Notes under the pieces: model-generated
Database searches by the model: none
Seen by the model: the letters and a program-made list of their open reading frames with translations, nothing else
What the model was told of the DNA's origin: nothing
In this document: piece after piece, positions 29,716-43,056 of the stretch
Layout of the letters: each line of letters starts with the position of its first letter
How positions within the stretch are numbered: position 1 is the stretch's first letter
Assembly (NCBI GenBank): GCA_020024755.1
Contig: JAHHTH010000005.1
Span: 1-64,000, forward strand
Length of the DNA stretch: 64,000 nucleotides
Origin: Mycoplasmataceae bacterium
Lineage (GTDB): Bacteria > Bacillota_I > Bacilli_A > Mycoplasmatales > Mycoplasmoidaceae
Direction: 5' to 3'
Position numbers and translations under genes: made by a program

Positions 29716-30201
29716 TTACTTACCTTCTTTCTTATCTATTTGCTTTGCTTTAGTTTCTTGCAATAATTCAGCTATTTTTTCTTGAGTAGCTTTTATTTCA
29801 GCTGCTTTAGCTTCATTATTTCTAATTTCTGCTTTATCTAGTGTTTCATAGATAGATTCATATTCAGGTTTATGAATCAATTGGTTTTCTCATAATAATC
29901 TACTATCAGCTTTAACCTTAGCTATTGTTGCTGGTTTAGCTACAGAGACAATGAATGAACAAATGTAGATACTTAACATCATGAATGGAATGAAGAACAC
30001 CCCAACATATGGTTGAGAGACCATCCAAATTAGAATTGGTGCTTGTAATCCACCTATACCAACTCAATTAGTTTGGATAATTGTTGTGATTAGAATGAAT
30101 ACAAACATTATGATCATAATTCACAAACAAATGTAGTATAGTAAGTTATTCTTTGCATTTATTGCTTTAAGTTTTTGTTTTACTTTATCTATTGTTTTCA
30201 T
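29716..30201 (-). CDS. Small membrane protein with charged tail
   Basis: 161 aa. Two or three hydrophobic segments lie in residues 20-90 (YYICLWIMIIMFVFILITTII; VGVFFIPFMMLSIYICSFIV). A Lys/Glu/Ala-rich helical tail follows (AKAAEIKATQEKIAELLQE). AAGGAG precedes the ATG. Not recognised. Confidence 0.72.
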
Positions 30202-30210
30202 AGTTACTCC

Positions 30211-32403
30211 TTAATATTTATTTCTAGTTAAAGCATTTGTGTTATCAATCTTTTGAAAGCTATTATTGATTGGATATTCAAAAGTTTGTTCTTGATTTTC
30301 TTGATCTAAATATGAGATAGACATTTTTGAAGGCGAATTAAATAAACCAAATGTATAATCTTCTTTAATATTAGAAATGAATCAATTAGTTTGAGTTAAT
30401 CCTTGTTTTAGTCTAAATCCTACATCTACATATGTATGCTTGTAGCTATTCTTAATCAAAAGAAAATGCATTAATTGAGACGAAGTGTAGCTAACCATTT
30501 CATCAATAAAATTATATTTAGTCTTGAATCTGTAGGTAATCTTAGTTCTGTAAGTTTGTTTATATTTAATTTCTACTGTTTTAGTATATTCACGTCATCC
30601 ACTATTTCCTGTACCACCACCACCACTTGGTCCATGTGGTCCACCTGGTTCTCTATGATAATATTCATATCTACAAATTCCATCAGTAGTTGTTGGTGTT
30701 ATTAATCTGTCTGGTTGTCCATCATGATGTTCAGTTGGAAGTGGACAAGCTACAGGAAGTCTTTCATTACTATCAGTTATTTCTTGTTTTTGGTATATTA
30801 TTTCTATATCTTTAGCATCAGGTGGAAGTAATTTTCTACATTCTTCATCAGTTGGATATCTATCGAAATTATCTATACTAATAGTTTTTTCATTCCATTG
30901 AAATTCTGTAAAATAATATTGATAAAGAATTTCATAAGCGTCTTTTTGATTGTTAGTAAATATTCAAACTTGATATCAATCATCATCTAGCTTATTGATT
31001 TGTGTCTTCGGTAAGTAATTACCATTCTTAACTTCATTAAATTTAGTAGTCTTATTTACAATTGTTATATTACTGTGTTCATCAAAGTTAATTAAAAAGT
31101 ATTTTGAACTAATATTAATTTGAATAGAAGGCAATTCATCTTTAAAAGAACCATTATTATTAAAACTTTTAACGACTGTATCTCTACTAATTGGACAATC
31201 TATATAAAACCATAAGATATTTTTATGTTCATCACTTAAACCATCTGTTTTATATCCATAAGGTGAAATCATTACATTTGATAATGAAAAGCATATAGCT
31301 TTAAAGTAACTATATGCAATTGTATCAACCATTTCTGGATATTTTAATTCGTATTGGTAGATCAAGTTATTATTATAGTCTGCTGCTTTATGACCTGCAT
31401 ATGTTGTGTTGAAATAATTAATAAAGTCATTATTCTTTTGTTTATCAAACATATCAAAATCATTGCTAAATACATATGTAGATAAAATTAGCTTCTTAAT
31501 TAAGTTAACTAATTCTTGGATTTTAGGTGGTAGTGAACCATTTTCTTTAAATTCACTAAATAGCGCTTCAAATGTTCTATCTGAATTATTAATTACACTT
31601 TTGTATATTTTTAGAGGAAGTTGCTTAGCTAATGAGAAGTTTAAGATTTCAATATTAGCTTTTGAGTTTAGATTTTTATATCTAACAAATAAAGGTATAC
31701 AACCAATATTAGAATCAACTTCAATATCTATTTGCTCATCTTTAAAGATTCCTTCAGTGTCTACAGTAGAGTTTTTAATTTCCCCTACTAATTGAATAGC
31801 TTGCACCAATGAATTAATTGGCATCTTATAAGTAATCTTTGTGATCTTATTCTTACCAGAAGCAAAGTCTGGTAATTCATCTACTAACTTAAAGTTAATA
31901 GTAGAGTTTTTACCAACTTCTAACTTTTTAATATTTTGTAAACCAATTGAATATAGATTAACTAAATTAGATTCATCATCTAATTTAATTACTTCTAGAT
32001 CATCTTCTGATAATTCATTAATAGCTTTGATTGAACCATCAGTAATAAAGTAAACATCACTATTAGATGATGAATAAGGTTCTTGGATAGTAAACACATA
32101 TGTTTTACTTGTTCTTTCTAGAAAACTAAAGTCATCATTAGAGATAAAAACTAGATCAGTATTAATCTTCATACCGATATCACCACTATCCCCTAGCATC
32201 TTAAGTTGTGGACTAAAGGTTTGTGCTTCATAAATACCAAGTTTTACACCAATATATTTAAGTTTTAAGAAGTTGTTTGTGTTTTGAGATACAACTGATT
32301 CAATATTGTTGTTAAAGTCTACTATTTCATAAATATGTAGCTTATGAATATTCTCTGGATTACTAAAATAACTTTCTACTTGTTCAACATTAGTTAATGG
32401 CAT
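30211..32403 (-). CDS. Large structural protein, 730 aa
   Basis: Not recognised. There is no signal peptide. The protein is beta-rich in appearance, with a Gly/Pro linker near residue 610 (GGPHGPSGGGG) and a C-terminal domain with repeated Tyr/Lys strands (VEIKYKQTYRTKITYRFKTKY). One UGA read as Trp joins residues 476 and on. Its start overlaps the preceding stop by one base (TAATG). Size and position between the fibre-like gene and small membrane genes suggest a virion or attachment protein. Confidence 0.7.
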
Positions 32404-32708
32404 TATCTATTACCCCCTTTGTGTTTAGCTAATCATTCCATATCTTTATCTGATGGTCTTTCACCTTTTTTGATTTTGTGTTGTAATCTAGCTATCTTAA
32501 TCTTTTCGTGCAACTTAATAAATCCTTTCTTGATCAAGGAAATAGTTTTCTTTGCACCAAACTTTACTTCCCCATAGAATTCAACCATTGCAAGCACAAA
32601 GAGGATTGGTAGAATAATAAGATAGTTTTTTCCTTCTCTTAGTGAGATAGTATCTAAATGAGACATTAGATAGATATATATTCCAAATGTACTTAATCCA
32701 AAAATCAT
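32403..32708 (-). CDS. Small membrane protein, 101 aa
   Basis: Two hydrophobic segments (MIFGLSTFGIYIYLMSHL and YLIILPILFVLAMVEF) are followed by a basic amphipathic tail (KKGFIKLHEKIKIARLQHKI). Start and stop overlap both neighbours by one to three bases. The architecture resembles a holin, but mycoplasmas have no wall to lyse, so that label is not supported. Confidence 0.7.
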
Positions 32709-35700
32709 TATGCAATTACCTCTCTTTTAAAGACAATTTCATATCTTTCTATATATGATGATTTAATAGAAGATTGGTTAGAACCTTGATACCCTATTGT
32801 GAAATTAAAATCATGTGAATGGTTTAGAGTATATGTATACTGTGTATTTTCCCCATCTGTTGGTGTATAGTAGCTACCTAATTGGTCTGGGTCTGAATTT
32901 CAATCTAATGTTCTAGAACTATCTTGTGTAGCATCAAGAGTTACATAACCAGAAGAAGCCATCTCAGTTAAGAACGTTAAACGTTTACTACCAGAAATGT
33001 ATGCTAGTTTTGATTGAACAGTTAATGCTCCATTAGTAATTTTGGTTGTCCCATTACCTGTCATATATGGAATATCTTGTGGTTTTAACTTATATTGTAC
33101 GAAAGCACCATTTTCACCAGTACCGATAACAAAACCTTCGTTCGTAATTTCAATTGCATCTGCTGGTATCTTTTTATCACTTAATCAAGCATCTGCTAGT
33201 GCTTTTGTCTTAAAGTACTTGCATTCACCAGCTGCATAGATATGCTTATGGTTATTTCTTAATTCCCTAATAATGTCTGGTAAGGTTTCATCATATGGTC
33301 AATTATTAACTGGTTGACTTCCATCACCAAAACCTAATAATTCAGCTAATAAGACTTGGTTCCCGTTAGCAGTAGCAGCTGCATCAGTAATATCTTCTCT
33401 AATACTTGGAATAATTGTATTATTAATATCATCTACTTTATTTTCTATTGGTGTTACTAATGATTGTGCATCTGCTAATGTAATCTTTGTACCTAATTGC
33501 TTTTGTAGATCTACATCCTTATCTTCTAAGACTTGAATTTTTTTATTGATAGGTTGTCATAATTGAGTTTCTACTTGCTCTCTAATTACTGGATCTATTT
33601 TTGCAGCTGCAATTTGTTGTTGTACATATTCTGCACTTACTCCAGTATCTGTTGCAGTAATAACTCCATCTGCACTAATTTGAATATTAGCACCTGCAAC
33701 TAGCTTGTCTTGTTTTGTAGCTAATTGATTAACTACATCTGCAACCTTTGTATTAGTTGAATTTAAATTATTAGTGTTAGCATCTATCTTAGCTTGTAGA
33801 TTAGCTACTGTTGAATTAAATGATGTTAGTGAAGTGTAATTAGCTAGTGATTTATTAAAAGATGCGATATTAGCTTTATTTGTAGCTACATCAGATTTAA
33901 CAGTATCATAGTCAGTTGGTGTAGCTGCTTTAATTGCTTGGTTTAATTCTTTTTTAACTTGATCTAATTCAGTTGGTTGGATAGCACTATTAATCTTATC
34001 TAATACTTCAGGTTTTAGAGATATAGTAGACTTAGCTACAGTAATCGTATCACTACCCTTGTATTTAGTATGTTCTTCTCTAATTTGAGCAAATTGAGTA
34101 TCTAAATAATTATTTAGTGATACAGCATCTACTGTTGTGATAATTTCACCGCTAATTGATTTTAGAATATATATACCAAGTTCATCAGCAGACTTCTTTT
34201 GCTTTTCTATGTATAGATAATCTTTATCATTAGGAACTTCTTCACCATCAATAGTTTTGATTAGCTTTCCTTCTAATGACATCTTACAAATGTTTGTATA
34301 TGTAGGTAACGATTCTTCATAAACATCTTCAAGAATCTTAAGCATATAGATGGTATAGAATTCTGGATCTAATTGAATATCAATTGGTTTAGGTGAATCA
34401 ACACCGAAACTTCAATTTATGCCTTTACTAGTATAAGTATCTCCATTTGTTTGTTGAATGTTATTTCCTGAAGCATAAGAACCATCAGTAATACTAACAT
34501 TTCTATTATTTCAAACTAAAGGAAACATTGAAGCATCTTGTTGTAATCAATTTTGAACCAATTGGAAACTTCAATCTTTCTTTTTTATATTATTTTCTGT
34601 GATAGTAAAGCTTGTTTTATCTTTACCACCCTCTTTTAAAGTAGATGTTTCATCACCAATCTTAATGTATTTCTTAGACTTAATAATTTGGTATTGAGTT
34701 TCTAATAGCTTATTCTTAGCTACTCAATCATATAGTGATTGTAGATCATCGAATGTTTCAATCTTATCTTTATTAAATTTAATCTTAGGTCCATATGTAG
34801 ACTTTAATAAATCTACATCACTATTACACAGAGCATTGAAGAATCTATTAGATTCTTCAATTGTTAGGTTTAAATGAGGATAGTTTTTATCTAAATATGC
34901 AAATAATGTATTAGCATCAAGGGACTCAATAGCTAATAAATCTTGAATCTTTACATAATAAACACTATTTGGGTTAAGATTACAAACTTTGAAATCTGTT
35001 GCAGGACCATAAATAACATCAGTAACATTTGCTACAGTGAAGATATCATTAGCTTTTGTTCATTTACCCACACCAGTTACTCCACCAGGTGTATTACCAA
35101 TATTGTCATCTATGTTTGAATAATAGATTCCACCAGCATGAGCTACAAAATCCATCTTCATATATGTTTTATCTGGATCATATTCCTCAGTCTTAGCAAA
35201 AGCGGTAGCAATCTTTTCTAATTCATCCTTTGTACAGAATGATTTAATCTTATTTTTTATTTCATTTACTTCTGTTTTAGTATCAGTTGCAAGTGTTAGG
35301 TTTGCATCTATCTTATCATTTGCTTTCTTTAGATCATCATCCTTAGCAAAATAGCCTAAATTTAATACACCTGATGTACCATCTTCAAGAGCTATAAGAA
35401 CTCTTTTATATGTAGCTGTTTTAATTCACAAGTTACTAAAGTCGCTAAGCATATATAACTTTTCACGCTCATTATCAGCATCTTCTGAATATTTATATCA
35501 ATCAATATTTGCTATCAATTGTTGAGATTGTTTATTGATTAATTCAGTTAGTCCACCACCAATAAATCCATTTTGGATGGACATATTGCTTACACTTACT
35601 GTACCTGCATTTTGAAATTCAGGGAATGTATTAGATAACATTCTCTGATTTACTTCTTCAAAAATAGCTAGTTGAAAGTCTTTAAAGTCTTGGGGTGCAG

Positions 35701-35947
35701 CTATTTTATATCATATTTGTTGCAATTCAATCGGAATAGAATGTGCAAGCATATTAGCAGTATCAAATACTTTATTAGCTACAAGATAGAAAGCTTCTTC
35801 ATATGTTAATTCTCTATTATATGCTCTTAAAGCATTAGGGACAATTGGTTTACCAACTAAATTCCCTGTCTTTTCCAAATATGTATCATAAGTAATACCA
35901 AATTTATATAACTTATCTTTAATTGAATCTATATTTATATTTGCCAT
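32708..35947 (-). CDS. Tail-fibre/baseplate-like protein, 1,079 aa
   Basis: Long protein with an N-terminal globular part. From about residue 590 there is a repetitive helical shaft (QAKIDANTNNLNSTNTKV, VVNQLATKQDKLVAGANIQI) typical of phage fibre proteins, and a beta-rich C-terminal region. About ten UGA codons are Trp. It overlaps the upstream gene by 29 bases. It is the best candidate for the receptor-binding part of the particle. Confidence 0.7.
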
Positions 35948-37355
35948 ATCCTATATTCCCCTTATGAATTCCTTGTGTAATTTTTTTAAATTGATCATGA
36001 TTGTATTTTTCAATTTGTTTTTTAACTTTTTTCTTAACATATTTGCTTGTATATGTTATTTTTCCTGATTGAATTGTTCTTACAATCTTATTACCAAATT
36101 GTGCACCTGGTAATTTACCAATTGTTTGAGTATATGCATTCATACCTACATTAGCAGGGTTTCAAGCTTGTTTTATTTTTTGTGCATAAGTACCATTGAC
36201 TAATTCATCAATTATTTCAGCAGTCTTCATTAGTAGTCTTGCACTAGAATAAGCTATCTGACCATATTGAGATGCAAAGTTATGAGTACTAAATTTAAAT
36301 GCCATAAGCACTTCAACATTATTTCTAAGCATCCTACCAATACTTCAACCATATGCTATGTTGTTGATATAGTATTGTCCAGCACTAGGTGCAGTGATGA
36401 ACTTATAAATAGATCTTCAACGTTTGTTATATAAAATTACTGGTCTCTTATTATGACTTAATGCTCTATCAAAAATAATAGTTACATGATAATAGTGAAT
36501 AGCATTTGCAGCTGCTGGTTGTAAATGAATACCTGCAATTCAAGGATCTGCAATATGATTTAAAGGAATCAATATATTCTTAAGCTTAGTTTTTTGCTTA
36601 AAGAATTTAGAGTGAATTCTTTTTTTAAACAATTTAACTTTCTTGGTTGCTTTATTGATTACCTTATCAAATCCACTTACTTTAGATACTCACTTGAATA
36701 ATGTCTTTTGTGCATAATTTGGATCAGCAATAAAAGAAACTACTTTATTAGCTTGTCGTATACTAATTTCTAATCTTCTGACTTTACTAAATTTTTCATT
36801 GTGAAGTTTTCTTAAATCACCTGCTTCATCTGCTAGATCTAGTTGTTTGATATATTTAGGTTTAATATCAAAGTCCTTAATAGCTTGTTCATAAGCACGT
36901 TTACCTGTTTTGGAATAAACATCATCAATATCCATGTTATTTAGATGCTTAGCTAGTTTTTGTAGTTTTATATCTTCTGCTGCTTCACCAACAATATTAA
37001 CTGCATTCTTAGTAATTTTACTTACTGATGCAACTTTACCTGGTAATGTACATACTGGTAACACAACATTAAATATAATGTTTTGTGTATCTCATGGGTT
37101 ATCACCCATGATGTAATCACCAACAATGTTAGTTACTATATCAGCAGCTACACCAACTACCATTCCACCTGCTGGGCCTAGAAAAATATCAGCTACAACT
37201 TCTACAGCTATTGAAGCAATACCTAATAATCCATTAAGTAGATATTGTCATCATTGTTTCTTTTTAGGTTTAGGCGGTTCAACATATGGTGCTAGAGCTC
37301 TTTGTTCTAACCCCGCTTGCTTGTTTAATTGATCTAAAACTAAAGAATTAGACAT
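35919..37355 (-). CDS. Capsid-adjacent structural protein, 478 aa
   Basis: An N-terminal region with hydrophobic glycine-rich helices (LLGIASIAVEVVADIFLG, GGMVVGVAADIVTNIVGDY) is followed by a helical basic domain. Position directly after the capsid gene suggests a minor capsid, connector or DNA-injection protein. UGA codons are Trp. Start overlaps the capsid stop (TAATG). No recognised family. Confidence 0.65.
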
Positions 37356-38680
37356 TATTTAGTTTCATGTTCTTTTAAGAATTCAATTTCAACTTTTGAT
37401 AGTTGTTGTTTCTTAGCTTGTTTTTCTTTAATTCTATTTAATTCAGCTTGTACTTGTTCTTGCCCTAAAGTTTGATTTGAATCAGGATTTTCATTAGAAC
37501 CTTTTGTTTCTGTTTCTTTAGAACCTGTTATTTTTTCTACAAATGCATTCGTAGCTTCTATAAATTTAGATTTTTTGCCTTCAGTTGAATAGTTTTGTTC
37601 TTCTAACATTAAACATTTTGAAATAGCAATACCATCACCGTATTCTGTAATTTCTTCAATAGTAGTATCTGGTTTTAATGATACTAATAATAATTGTGGA
37701 TATACTACACCCATAACTTGTTCACGTTTACATTGTAAAGTAGTATTTCAGTGTCATTCTTGATCTTGTCCCATATAGAATGAATCACCTTGTGCTAGTT
37801 TATGGAAAGCAAATGCGCCCCATCTACCTGTTGTAGCTATAATGAAGTTTACATCATCTGGTAGTTGGTTAGATACAATTAACGGAACTCCATAAACACT
37901 AGTTACAGTATTATTAGTTAATGCTTCAAAACCTTTATCTGATGATAGCATTCCTGGAATTGCAGCTATTTTTTGTTTAAATGATGATCTACAAATAACA
38001 GCAACATCATCTAGTGAAATCCCACGTGCAAATTTGAAGTTAGCATCTTTTTCTGTTTTTGCTGTTGCTAAACCAATTCTTTCAACAACATCAAAAGCAT
38101 TTGTCATTATTTCTGGAATTTTATCTGAATTCTTTCCGCTAAAGTCATTATATTCAACGTGAGCACCAGCAGCAAATGTTTTAATTGCACTATTTTCAGC
38201 TTCAATTTCAGCTTGGAATTGCACAGCAGCATATGCCATGTTGTTTAATGCAATTCGTTCATTTTCTTTTTTAAGTGCATCTGCAAAATCAATAATTTTA
38301 TCAGCTAATTCTTTTTCACTAGCTGCACCTGTATCTTTATCAATATCTTTAAGTTCATATTTATCAGCAATTGCACATGGTGAAATTTGAACTGCATTCT
38401 TATTTAATGTTTTCTTAGTAAGTTCAGCAGGGTTCTTAATCAACTTACCACTTTTATAAATTACAGTTGGTGCTGATTTAGCAGTACCTACATAAACTAC
38501 ATCAGCAAATCTAGTAGTATCTACTGCTCTATTATTTGAAATTAATTCTAGACATGATGGTGTTGTCATATTAGCAGCTGATTCTGCAATGATTTGAGTT
38601 ACATCTACTAATTCTTGTACACCAGCGTTGTTTGTTGCTGTAACAGTAATAGCTCTTGTTACTGGTTTTAAATTTAACAT
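37355..38680 (-). CDS. Major capsid protein-like
   Basis: 441 aa. Features of HK97-like coat proteins: an N-terminal arm, AALKKENERIALNNMA-like helical spine, a DDVAVICRSSFKQKI segment and GVPLIVSNQLPDDVNFIIAT, which matches the usual late strand where coat proteins name a local epitope. The C-terminal 75 residues after VSLKPDTTIEE are charged and unusual, so there may be an appended domain. It follows the scaffold-like gene, the canonical order. Confidence 0.75.
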
Positions 38681-38689
38681 ATTTTTCTC

Positions 38690-39175
38690 CTATAAATAAA
38701 CTTGTACTTTTTTAGTTGGTTCACTTTTAGGTTTATGATCATCTTTTTTGTAATTAATCTTTTTAGCTTCAAATTGCTTTAACATAGACTTTTCTAAGTT
38801 ATCATAGTTTGAGTAGTCTAATTTATCTTTATCTAATTCAACATCTTTTACTTCATATTTAGATTTAATATGATTTTCAAAAATATCTAATCTATTGTTA
38901 AGCTTTTGAATTTCTAGATCTTTAGCCTTAAGTGATTTGTTTTCATTTTCTAATTCATCAATCTTAGTTTGATAATCAGTTAATATTCCTTGAGTGTGTT
39001 TTTTGAAATCTTCTTCAGTTGCAAACTCTAGGTAGTTTTTTGGTTTTGGATTTGGGTTTGGATTAGGATTTGGACCTGTACCTGAACCATCACCACCATC
39101 TGGTTTATATAAGAACATTAATTTCTTACTTCCAAATAATTGTAAATTTATGTTTAATAGTTTATTAGTCTTCAT
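38690..39175 (-). CDS. Scaffold-like protein
   Basis: 161 aa. It begins MKTNKLLNINLQLFG, the NLQLF start common to scaffold proteins of Gram-positive phages, then has a Gly/Pro/Asn linker (GTGPNPNPNPNPKPK) and a coiled-coil region (YQTKIDELENENKSLKAKDL). Located between portal and capsid, where scaffolds usually lie. The start overlaps the portal stop by 11 bases. Confidence 0.7.
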   Translation of the reverse strand: MKTNKLLNINLQLFGSKKLMFLYKPDGGDGSGTGPNPNPNPNPKPKNYLEFATEEDFKKHTQGILTDYQTKIDELENENKSLKAKDLEIQKLNNRLDIFENHIKSKYEVKDVELDKDKLDYSNYDNLEKSMLKQFEAKKINYKKDDHKPKSEPTKKVQVYL

Positions 39176-40355
39176 TTCCTTCTCCTTGGTTTGGTTGTTT
39201 TGCTTGTTTATTAGGATTAATCAAGCTTCCTTGTTGTGTTTGAAGGTACTCATTTTCTTGGTCCTTCAAGTACTTAGTCGACCCAGATATCTCCACATCG
39301 ACTTCAACTCCTTCGAAGTCAATATCCTTATATGAATCTAGGTTATTTTTTACATAGTCAATAAAAACATTTTTAATAAATTGCGTTCATCCTTTTTCCA
39401 AAAGGTTTGCTTTCACTTCTATGTAGTCATCACTTTGAGAATTGATGCTCATTGCTTCGGCGCTATGAATATTCTTAGTACCCATATCAGCAGTGTTTCT
39501 AGGACAGAAAGTCAATTCCTTAACTTTATTGTCATAGAACTTTAGCTTATCTAATACAACTTGACCTATAGATGTTCCACTTTGGATTTGTAATCCACCA
39601 GTAGCAAGCATAGATAATATATTTTTATTTTCGAAATATAAAGAATTGGGGTCCTTTAAAGTTTCTTTTAGTTTAGCTATATTTTCATTTTTAGCTTGTG
39701 ATTGTGGTGAGTTGATGTGATATAGTGATCTAGCAGTTAATGAATCAGTCATTAATAGATCTAAATGTTTGTTAATATCAGTAATTAATTTGGATGGAAC
39801 ATTATCCATATCGTTTTTACCCATAGGGTTATTTAAAAATATTGTAAAAATTGAGTCATCGTAATACTGTGTATGACTATTGTAGACGCCATTAGTCTTA
39901 GCATCCACACTATCATAATAGTGAAATGTGTATTTAAACGTCTTTACAGCACAACTACAAGATATATTATAAGCACATTTTCCTGGTCTTGGTAAATAAA
40001 ATTGTAATTCAAACGAATTAATGTCTCCATTACTTTCATATTGGATGTCAATTATTTTAGCTGGAACAATCTTTGGTTTTTTGAAATAAGTTGATAGCAC
40101 TAAGGCCATACAACCTTCTTTAGATAGTTCTTCTATTAGTTGATAATTGATTTCTAGAATGTTATTGTGTTCTAACAACTTGTCCCATTCTTTTTGCAAC
40201 TCTTTTGATTTATTACCTGAAAATTTTATTTTTGGTTCTATAGTACCAACCGTGTTAGCAAATAATGAAGCTATATATCTTCTATAATGATCATTATCTT
40301 TAAAAGTTTCTTTTCGTTTTGGTGGTAGTTTAATTATTTTTTCAACTTCTGGCAT
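39165..40355 (-). CDS. Phage portal protein
   Basis: 396 aa. The N-terminal RRYIASLFANTVGTIEPKI, central FLNNPMGKNDMDNVPSKLI and SAEAMSINSQSDD late segment are consistent with portal proteins of the SPP1/HK97 groups. It lies between terminase and scaffold genes. Portals form the dodecameric DNA entry ring. One UGA is Trp. A short Cys pair (NISCSCAV) is unusual. Confidence 0.75.
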
Positions 40356-40358
40356 AAA

Positions 40359-40745
40359 TTACTCCATTGTTTTGTCAAGTGCATACTTGATATTCTTTTT
40401 CTTTTGTTCTAGTTTTTGGATTCTTCTTGAAGCTTGAATTATCCCATTTTCAATTTTTTTAAGTTCGTCTTGTAATTGATGAACAGCATCTTCTTGTTCA
40501 ATATCAATGGTATTTCCGAATACATCTGTTTCAATCATTCTTTCAATTTTTTCATTTTCTTCTTCTTTACCAGCTAAGATATTGTCTAAGATTTCATGAG
40601 TTCTACTATCACAATCTTTTGTGATAATTTCTCTACCATCATCTAATAATCATTTTTGACAGCAGTCATCTTCCCCACAATCAGGACATGGGTTAATGTA
40701 GCTTTCTGATACTACAGTTGGATTTTGTTTATTTTTCTTTGGCAT
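40359..40745 (-). CDS. Cys-motif coiled-coil protein, 128 aa
   Basis: Residues 19-28 hold CPDCGEDDCC, a probable metal-binding knot. The second half is coiled coil (DAVHQLQDELKKIENGIIQ). One UGA is Trp. The stop is two bases from the portal ATG. Not recognised. Confidence 0.68.
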
Positions 40746-40784
40746 ATTATTCTCCTCTTTAATTAGTTTTAAACATTAGTTCTA

Positions 40785-40973
40785 TTATCAAGGTTCCTTA
40801 TAATAATCATTGCAACCTTTAATAAAACAGTTATAACAATCATGATCTGTGTTATTGTAGTGATAAACTTTATGAGTTTCTTTTAAACAAGTTGAACATT
40901 CAATTTTATCTTTGTTATAGTGTGAATGACTATTTCAATTATTTATGCTTTGAGTTAATTGTTGTTTAGTCAT
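40785..40973 (-). CDS. Small Cys-rich protein, 62 aa
   Basis: CSTC near residue 31, then CYNC and a later Cys (FIKGC), with several His, form a zinc-finger-like pattern. The gene ends in UGA (Trp) followed by TAA. One of two adjacent small Cys-rich genes between terminase and portal. Confidence 0.62.
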
Positions 40974-40974
40974 A

Positions 40975-41190
40975 TTATTCCCCTTTTAAGAAACATTCTT
41001 TGCAAACTCAAAATGATTGTCCTGGATTTTCATAACCATCACCAGCATCTGCAATAATTTCTAAACAATCTATATTTGTCTTTTTACAACAATCACAAGT
41101 CTTACAAGGATGAATTGAGCAATCACTTGACATACAGTCAGTTATTACATTTTCAGCAACAATAATGTTTCACATTTCTAATTTAGTCAT
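40975..41190 (-). CDS. Small Cys-rich protein, 71 aa
   Basis: Ten Cys residues: CMSSDC, HPCKTCDCCKK, DC and CKEC, suggesting one or two metal sites. It ends two bases before the next ATG. Unrecognised. With its neighbours it forms an unusual metal-binding cluster in a packaging operon. Confidence 0.65.
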
Positions 41191-41235
41191 TATCATAACC
41201 TCCACCATAAGCTAATATATCTATACAAATTTACA

Positions 41236-41472
41236 TTATTTAAATCTGTTCTTTAGTCTTCTAATTAATACTTTTTCATTTATTACATGAAATGAAACGT
41301 TAAAAGGTCATATAGCATATTCATAACTACCACAATACATTGTTTCATCTCATTTAATAATTGAGGTTTTACCGTCAAGATAATAATGTTCTTCCATACC
41401 ATTTAATAGACGAGCATTAGTAATTTCACTATCAGGAAAGTTTTTAATAAGAAGTTTTTTAAGTTTATTCAT
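41236..41472 (-). CDS. Small protein of the packaging operon, 78 aa
   Basis: Basic at both ends with a central aromatic region (YEYAIWPFNVSFHVI). The ATG abuts the terminase stop codon (TAAATG), and GGAGGG lies inside the terminase end as ribosome-binding site. Function unknown. Confidence 0.65.
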
Positions 41473-43056
41473 TTATCCCTCCACTACTAAACCATTATTT
41501 AAGATTACAAATTTATAAACAACACTAATTGCATATTCCATAGCATTCACTAGATCATAAATACCTGGATTAATTTTTTCATCTCTTTTGAAGTTAGCAT
41601 CAAAAGCTTCTTGAGTTAAGTATTCTAATAACTTAATACTTCCCATAGTGAATTTAATGATTCCCTTTTGAAAACATTCCAGTAAGAAATGACATCTACT
41701 AGCTATATCAAAGTCAATTGGAAAGTCTGGGTTTTTATTTTTGATTGCTTTAATTGGATTAATATTGAGATTATTTTCACGAATATACTTGATTGATGAT
41801 TCAATAATAAGATTATCTTTTGAGTCAATAGCTAAGATAGAGTTATCTATTTCATAGATTTGATTTCATGCACATACATTAGCTAAAATGTATTCAAGTG
41901 TACATAACATAGAACCTTGGAATTGACTAGCATTAATTTCTTGAGCTTGTAAAACTATAATTTTAAAATCTTTAGTTAATCCAACACGACATAATCCGTT
42001 TTTATCATTTAATCCTGGGTCATAACCATCTACAATTAGTTCGAAATTAGATAATTCAAATTGTTGATCATAAATTAAATCTTCATTGATTTGATTATTA
42101 TCATCAAAAATATATCTACGGAATGGATAAATAATAGATGATGATTGATTATCATAAGGGTCCCCTGCAACAGTAATGTCATACAATTTAGGGTTTTCTT
42201 CTTTTAACTGATTATATTCAGCTCTTTGGTATTCATCAATTTCACTTGCTGGTACATAGAATCTAGACATTCTAAGTAAACTACAATCTAATTTCTTGAG
42301 TTTTTCATCTTTTTGATCTAATGATTCTCTAAAAATATATGTTTTATCTACTAGTTCTTGTCTAGTAGCATTGTTAAAAGGCATAATTGGTGTTACATAC
42401 TTTTCACAGATTCAGTGATGTGAGTCATAAATGTTGAATAAGAATATCATTCTTCTCTTTTGACCAGGTTTTCTTTTGGTTCTTAAAATTGTAGCTTGTT
42501 TGATAAATTGCATATCTGATGGTTGCTTTGTATAGATTTTTTCTAATTGAGAACCTAATTCATCAGGGTTTTGTTGAATTTCATCAAAAAATACATCACA
42601 AATATCAAAGTTTGCTTTTTTAAGAGTTAAACCAGCAAATGAGTTAACTAATTCAAAGTTTGCAAAGAAGATTGCTTGACCAGTTGGTTTAAAAACTACA
42701 ACTTTTGTGTAGATTTCAAAATAATCAGTGTAATCAAGGTTATGCACTACTTTTAAGAAGTCTAGTGCTTTTTGAAAACATGGATGAACTGTATTAATGA
42801 TATCTGAAGATAAGTTTCTAGCTCAAACACAACAATAATCAGGTTCATTTACTATTCTAAAGATTGTTTCAATCATACAACCAAATGATTTTGAGACATT
42901 TTTTGCACCCATAATAATTTTGGTTGTAGTTTCTGAATCTAAACACTTAATAAAAGATTTATGTTCTTTATCGTCTGTATAGTTTAGGATTTCATCCCTT
43001 AACTCTTTGGGAAAAGGTGGTGGTGGACTAAGCTGCTCATTTTCTTTTTTCGGCAT
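41473..43056 (-). CDS. Terminase large subunit
   Basis: 527 aa ATPase-nuclease that pumps DNA into the capsid. Walker A MGAKNVSKS at 49-57, Walker B DVFFDE at 154-159 followed by the coupling region, and an RNase H-like nuclease domain with Asp residues in LIVDGYDPG and SILAIDSKDN. Two UGA codons are Trp. The N-terminus has a PPPPFP run. No small terminase subunit is recognised upstream. Confidence 0.85.

Noticed and set aside
32403..32708. Holin
   Set aside because: Two-helix topology fits, but there is no endolysin and the host class lacks a cell wall.
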